From JAVBPB01 sp031549965 (GTDB lineage: Bacteria; Bacillota; Clostridia; Lachnospirales; Lachnospiraceae), in the NCBI GenBank assembly GCA_031549965.1, contig JAVBPB010000012.1, positions 1-7,944 on the forward strand: a stretch of 7,944 nt of DNA. The letters are read 5' to 3'. A model generated the notes under the pieces. That model saw only the letters and a list, made by a program, of their open reading frames with translations, was not told the DNA's origin and searched no databases. The position numbers were made by a program, and so were the translations under genes. Shown here piece after piece: positions 6,158 to 7,944 of this stretch (positions are counted from its first letter, which is position 1; the number at the start of each line of letters is the position of its first letter).

Positions 6158-7561
6158 TTATTCTACTTTTTCCTCAACTATTTTAGTATTTTTTTTAGAA
6201 TATAGCATTGCAGAATTTAGTACCACAAACATTAGCATACATACACCTAATGCAATTAAAGATTGAGTTATTCCATCTCCTGCATAAGGTATTAAAAACA
6301 TTAATGGAAAGCCAAATAAGATAGCTGGTAAAGTTTGCATCGCCAAGTTATTTGCGGCTGGCGTTTCTAGTTTCGGATCTATTTCTCTTAATAAAATCAT
6401 TCCAGTAGACGCTGTTCCGATAAGCATTCCAAACATTGAGAAAAATGCTTCTTCACTATATTCAGGATATAATCTTTTACAAACTTTTCTTAAATAACAA
6501 AAAGTAATAATAAATCCTAATGTACAAATTAATAATAACGGTAGCCAAAATGCTTTTAAACTTTCTATCTCAATTCCTGCAACACCTGCAACAATCATTA
6601 AATCAAACGTAAATCCTGCAATTCTATTTAACATAAAATTATTTGTATAATCTTTTTCCATGAATTTTAATCTTTTTAAATTTTTCATTAATAATTTAAA
6701 TAATACAGCAAAGGTAACTCCAAATAAGAAATTAAATCCGTAAATTAATGGTTTAACTGTTTTAACACCAAAATCTCCTAATCCAGATGCTAAATTTCCT
6801 AGACCAGTCATTGCTAGAAAAGCTAATAAATACACTCCTATTACAAAAGAAATTTGAATAGTAAATTTATCTACATTATCAGTCATACCAATTTCATCAG
6901 GTGATGATTCATCTATTTCAGTTGTAAAATTATCAACTAATTCTGTTCTAATTGGTAATTGACCTTTTCTTCGCATAATGTTTTGGGCAACTACACCACC
7001 AATACAAGACAAAATAAATCCAATAGCGGCAATTGCTAATCCAAATGCTGGCCCATTTTCAAAACCTTTACCTTGATAAATAATACCAAAATTTAACGCT
7101 TGACCAGTTCCCTGTCCATACCCCATTGGTAATAATAGTCCACTAGCAGGAAAGAATCCTTTTATAATTGTAACTGATAGTAATATTGTTAAAGCAAGTC
7201 CTAAAATTCCTTGAATTAAATAAGTATTAACAGTTAACATACCTGTTTTTAAAACAGTTACATTACGACCTTTTTTAGGAAGTTGAACAGATTTTTTCAA
7301 AGTAATAGCAATAAATCCTAATGCTAAAGTATGATAAGTCATCATTTCCATAAAATCTGTATTAATTAAATCTCTGAACCATGGTATTGACTTTAAAATT
7401 AAGATTAGTAATCCACCAACTACCGCAGTCGGTAATAAAGATTTTCTTAAAAATCCTATTTTCTTAATTAAAATATTTCCTATTACAATTGCAATCATTA
7501 ATATTGAAAATTGTACAATAAATCCCCAAATATTATAATCCCAAAAATTCACTGCTAACAT
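6158..7561 (-). CDS. gltS: sodium/glutamate symporter family protein (GltS-like)
   Basis: This 467-aa inner-membrane protein has about ten or more hydrophobic segments and the inverted-repeat hallmarks of the GltS/ESS family, which imports glutamate with sodium. The two glycine-rich pore-loop motifs are PMGYGQGTGQALNFG (145-159) and FSMFGMLIGTASTGMILLR (374-392), matching the SGGHGTGAA and GFGLGATPTA loops of E. coli GltS. An acidic hydrophilic loop at about 200-230 separates the halves, and the C terminus is charged (KKNTKIVEEKVE). It is longer than E. coli GltS (401 aa), as in a divergent clostridial/bacillar branch, so the substrate is inferred rather than certain. The ATG lies inside the 3' end of the preceding gene (29-nt overlap) with only a modest CAGGA ribosome site. 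I see no credible separate promoter, so it is probably the second or later gene of an operon. Confidence 0.85.
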   Translation of the reverse strand: MLAVNFWDYNIWGFIVQFSILMIAIVIGNILIKKIGFLRKSLLPTAVVGGLLILILKSIPWFRDLINTDFMEMMTYHTLALGFIAITLKKSVQLPKKGRNVTVLKTGMLTVNTYLIQGILGLALTILLSVTIIKGFFPASGLLLPMGYGQGTGQALNFGIIYQGKGFENGPAFGLAIAAIGFILSCIGGVVAQNIMRRKGQLPIRTELVDNFTTEIDESSPDEIGMTDNVDKFTIQISFVIGVYLLAFLAMTGLGNLASGLGDFGVKTVKPLIYGFNFLFGVTFAVLFKLLMKNLKRLKFMEKDYTNNFMLNRIAGFTFDLMIVAGVAGIEIESLKAFWLPLLLICTLGFIITFCYLRKVCKRLYPEYSEEAFFSMFGMLIGTASTGMILLREIDPKLETPAANNLAMQTLPAILFGFPLMFLIPYAGDGITQSLIALGVCMLMFVVLNSAMLYSKKNTKIVEEKVE

Positions 7562-7944
7562 TTTTTTGTCCTGCTTTCTTTAAATTCATATAGTGATAAT
7601 ATACATGCATATACTTTAATGCCGAGAACCTTACATCTCCTTTTATTTGGAAAACTTGATTTTCTAAATAAACATTCAATTTGTTCTTTCCGACTACTGT
7701 CATAGCTAATATTTCTTCAAATGACCATTTTATTTCATCTCCAAATAGTATGTTACAATTTACTAAATTTATTTTACCAATATATGTAACATTTCTATTT
7801 TGTGCTCTTTTAACTTCAAACAACTGGATTAGTTCATCACTATATTGTATAGCTAGAGTTTCACCCATATTTTTTGTTGTTAAAATATTTTCTTGTAATG
7901 AATAATATTCAAAAATGTTTTCAGGATAATAATTTCCTTTTATT
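7533..7944 (-). CDS. C-terminal part of a larger protein, possibly a lysophospholipid acyltransferase (truncated by window edge)
   Basis: The frame is open from the window edge (first full codon at 7943) to TAA at 7535-7533, giving 136 residues. An internal ATG at 7868 gives a 111-aa protein, but it has no ribosome site and coding continues upstream, so the true start is probably outside the window. The visible part is soluble, with no membrane helix or signal peptide. The segment VVGKNKLNVYL, then FQIKGDVRFSALKYMHVYYHY, and the final SSEFLGL resemble from memory the C-terminal extension of Bacillota 1-acylglycerol-3-phosphate acyltransferase-like proteins. The catalytic HX4D part would lie upstream and is not visible, so this call is tentative. 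It overlaps gltS by 29 nt and is presumably in the same transcript. Confidence 0.8.
   Translation of the reverse strand, partial: IKGNYYPENIFEYYSLQENILTTKNMGETLAIQYSDELIQLFEVKRAQNRNVTYIGKINLVNCNILFGDEIKWSFEEILAMTVVGKNKLNVYLENQVFQIKGDVRFSALKYMHVYYHYMNLKKAGQKNVSSEFLGL

Noticed and set aside
7596..7614. Near-palindrome around ATGCAT, with a TG-TATATT that could be an extended -10 for gltS
   Set aside because: It lies in coding sequence for a Tyr/His/Met-rich stretch, is not a perfect palindrome, and has no acceptable -35 at 16-18 bp.
7681..7905. Plus-strand 74-codon frame opposite the right-edge gene
   Set aside because: It is antisense to a continuous minus-strand coding frame and has no supporting ribosome site or homology.

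Overview
The window looks like an AT-rich chromosomal segment from a low-GC Bacillota. It is probably from the Bacilli, Erysipelotrichia or Mollicutes-related part of the phylum and uses the standard genetic code. The basis is a Firmicutes-type 16S rRNA start with a very short V1 stem, a class II tRNA-Tyr with encoded CCA, and the conserved order mnmG-rsmG-parA-parB-DUF951. All identifiable genes lie on the minus strand, so transcription runs from high to low coordinates. Tryptophan codons I checked in the proteins are TGG, and no gene ends in TGA.

Right part (about 5100-7944): the 3' end of a gene that runs off the window edge (C-terminal domain, perhaps of a lysophospholipid acyltransferase-type protein), then a GltS-family sodium/glutamate symporter, then an M42 metallo-aminopeptidase. 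The three are packed with a 29-nt overlap and a 1-nt gap, and end at a strong intrinsic terminator (5101-5126). GltS and M42 could together handle external glutamate or glutamyl peptides, but that is inference.

Middle part (about 620-5030): an operon starting at a promoter at 5000-5028. It encodes MnmG (tRNA wobble uridine modification), RsmG (16S rRNA m7G methylation), ParA/Soj and ParB/Spo0J (chromosome segregation), and a 59-aa DUF951 protein that is easy to miss. Spacing is 1-nt overlap, 13-nt gap, 8-nt overlap and 10-nt gap, and the operon ends at a terminator at 546-588. This is the origin-proximal cluster of many Bacillota, but without mnmE upstream, without noc, and with no dnaA or obvious parS site in view.

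Left part (1-494): tRNA-Tyr with its own promoter, then a consensus promoter, a leader with a boxA-like antitermination element, and the first about 123 nt of a 16S rRNA gene. No terminator separates the tRNA from the rRNA, so the tRNA probably forms the head of an rrn operon driven by two promoters in tandem.

Overall this is mostly conserved housekeeping DNA. I see no mobile element, CRISPR array, toxin-antitoxin pair or defence system, and nothing I would claim as a new system. The points most worth a second look are the rrn head arrangement, the ParA C-terminal divergence, the unlisted DUF951 gene and the truncated right-edge gene.
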